Shown here piece by piece: positions 63,447-64,000 of a stretch of 64,000 nucleotides of DNA; the stretch's first letter is position 1, and each line of letters begins with the position of its first letter. The stretch covers positions 250,001 to 314,000 of the forward strand of contig WNWL01000004.1 in NCBI GenBank assembly GCA_009733745.1, written 5' to 3'. Made by a program: the position numbers and the translations under genes. This DNA is from Oceanobacillus sp. HTM 045 (GTDB lineage Bacteria; Pseudomonadota; Alphaproteobacteria; Rhodobacterales; Rhodobacteraceae). The notes beneath the pieces were generated by a model, which was given only the letters and a program-made list of their open reading frames with translations, did not search any database and was not told where the DNA came from.

Positions 63447-64000
63447 GTGCGTTTTGCGACATGGCTGGCTGCCTGTGTCCTGTCGATGCCGGGCGTCGTC
63501 ACGCTTGCCGGAATGGCGCTGGCCGGGCCGCCGGGCGCACCGGAGGAGGTCGGCGACGCCGGGGAGATTCTTTTCAACGGCATGGTTGGCGGCTGTTGCC
63601 TCGACATCTGCGGCGAGAAAGATGCCGGCGGTCCCTCGCACGACGTGCACCGCTCGGCCCGTGCCCAGACACGCGAACCAACGGCGGCAGCGCTCGCCGT
63701 GCCGGACGGGATAGTGGTCTTTGCACTGAGAACGCCATCGCTCAAGGCCGAGTTGATCCGGTTGGAAGGCCGGGCCGGCGTGGGCTACTGGCGGCGCGGT
63801 GACGGTCCGGACATGTTCGAGGTTGTCGTGGAAACGGTGGATGTGCTCGACGTCGAGCACCGGATCGGCGGCCTCGCAGAGCTGCGGCTCGCCGTCTCGC
63901 AGCCCGACGCGCTCCTTCTCGCTCTTTCCGGGGACAGGTGGGACCTCGAAGCCTTCTCGCCGCGAAGCAGGGCGCCGCAAAGCGCCTGGCAGGTGTTGGA
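63447..64000 (+). CDS. Exported protein of unknown function (3' end outside window)
   Basis: An open frame without a stop from the GTG at 63447 (GGAGG 11 bases upstream) to the right edge, about 184 visible residues. The first ~30 look like a signal peptide (VRFATWLAACVLSMPGVVTLAGMALAG). A Cys-rich segment, NGMVGGCCLDICGEKDAGG, follows, then Ala/Arg-rich and beta-like sequence (LRTPSLKAELIRLEGRAGVGYW). The Cys-rich motif could bind a metal or form disulfides. No family recognised. Confidence 0.6.
   Translation, partial: MRFATWLAACVLSMPGVVTLAGMALAGPPGAPEEVGDAGEILFNGMVGGCCLDICGEKDAGGPSHDVHRSARAQTREPTAAALAVPDGIVVFALRTPSLKAELIRLEGRAGVGYWRRGDGPDMFEVVVETVDVLDVEHRIGGLAELRLAVSQPDALLLALSGDRWDLEAFSPRSRAPQSAWQVL

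Overview
This is a GC-rich, gene-dense stretch of a bacterial chromosome. Gene content and order point to an alphaproteobacterium of the order Rhodobacterales (Rhodobacteraceae/Paracoccaceae). The supporting features are an F1-ATPase operon without F0 genes, the cluster mdh-sucC-sucD-sucA-odhB-lpd, an ethylmalonyl-CoA pathway pair (malyl-CoA thioesterase-like lyase and mesaconyl-CoA hydratase), a DUF2849-cysI-DUF934-cysH sulfite/APS reduction operon, and a serC leader RNA in front of serC-serA. I see no rRNA, tRNA, CRISPR array, insertion sequence, phage or plasmid gene, so this reads as core chromosome with a few accessory islets.

Layout. 1-3.0 kb: envC (5' end outside the window), ctpA and rppH, followed by an H-type lectin gene and a 45-residue lipoprotein gene on the minus strand. 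3.6-8.6 kb: atpHAGDC on the minus strand. 8.7-11.5 kb: DUF1203 and priA. 11.6-14.7 kb: a transaldolase-like gene, DUF484, xerC and a secreted DUF992 protein on the plus strand. 14.7-28 kb: an FMN reductase and the minus-strand TCA block lpd, MAPEG, odhB (two lipoyl domains), sucA, sucD, sucC and mdh, interspersed with small exported proteins of unknown function. 28.2-33.3 kb: malyl-CoA lyase family gene, nnrU, DUF1737, a methyltransferase, mch and an iron-dependent alcohol dehydrogenase. 33.4-41.2 kb: a serine/threonine dehydratase, a multicopper oxidase, ppk2, ssb, two unknowns and a DMT transporter. 41.2-45.3 kb: a tandem 256-bp intergenic repeat, then gyrA coupled to a 2-oxoglutarate/Fe(II) oxygenase. 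45.4-50.5 kb: accessory genes (YjhX-type toxin, nitroreductase, LRR/SUKH-like pair, membrane protein with a methanethiol oxidase). 50.5-53.8 kb: the cys operon. 54-64 kb: folP-glmM, a DMT transporter, a KPR-like dehydrogenase, serC-serA, an orphan PAS histidine kinase, a double-CDGSH protein and the start of an exported protein cut by the window end.

How the genes work together. The central block supplies 2-oxoglutarate dehydrogenase, succinyl-CoA synthetase and malate dehydrogenase. The F1 operon supplies the catalytic half of ATP synthase. The mcl2-like and mch genes link acetyl-CoA assimilation to malate. Methanethiol oxidase releases reduced sulfur beside the assimilatory sulfur operon.

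The least explained signals are non-coding. A 56-nt intergenic element occurs four times (14.0, 30.6, 33.3 and 56.4 kb). It has a covarying AGGT-loop hairpin, an invariant 32-nt spacing and an AAAGTGTTAAC box. A 256-bp tandem repeat with 17-bp internal inverted arms lies upstream of gyrA. A multi-branched inverted-repeat leader sits directly in front of the YjhX-type toxin gene. Functions given for these are inference from sequence reading only.
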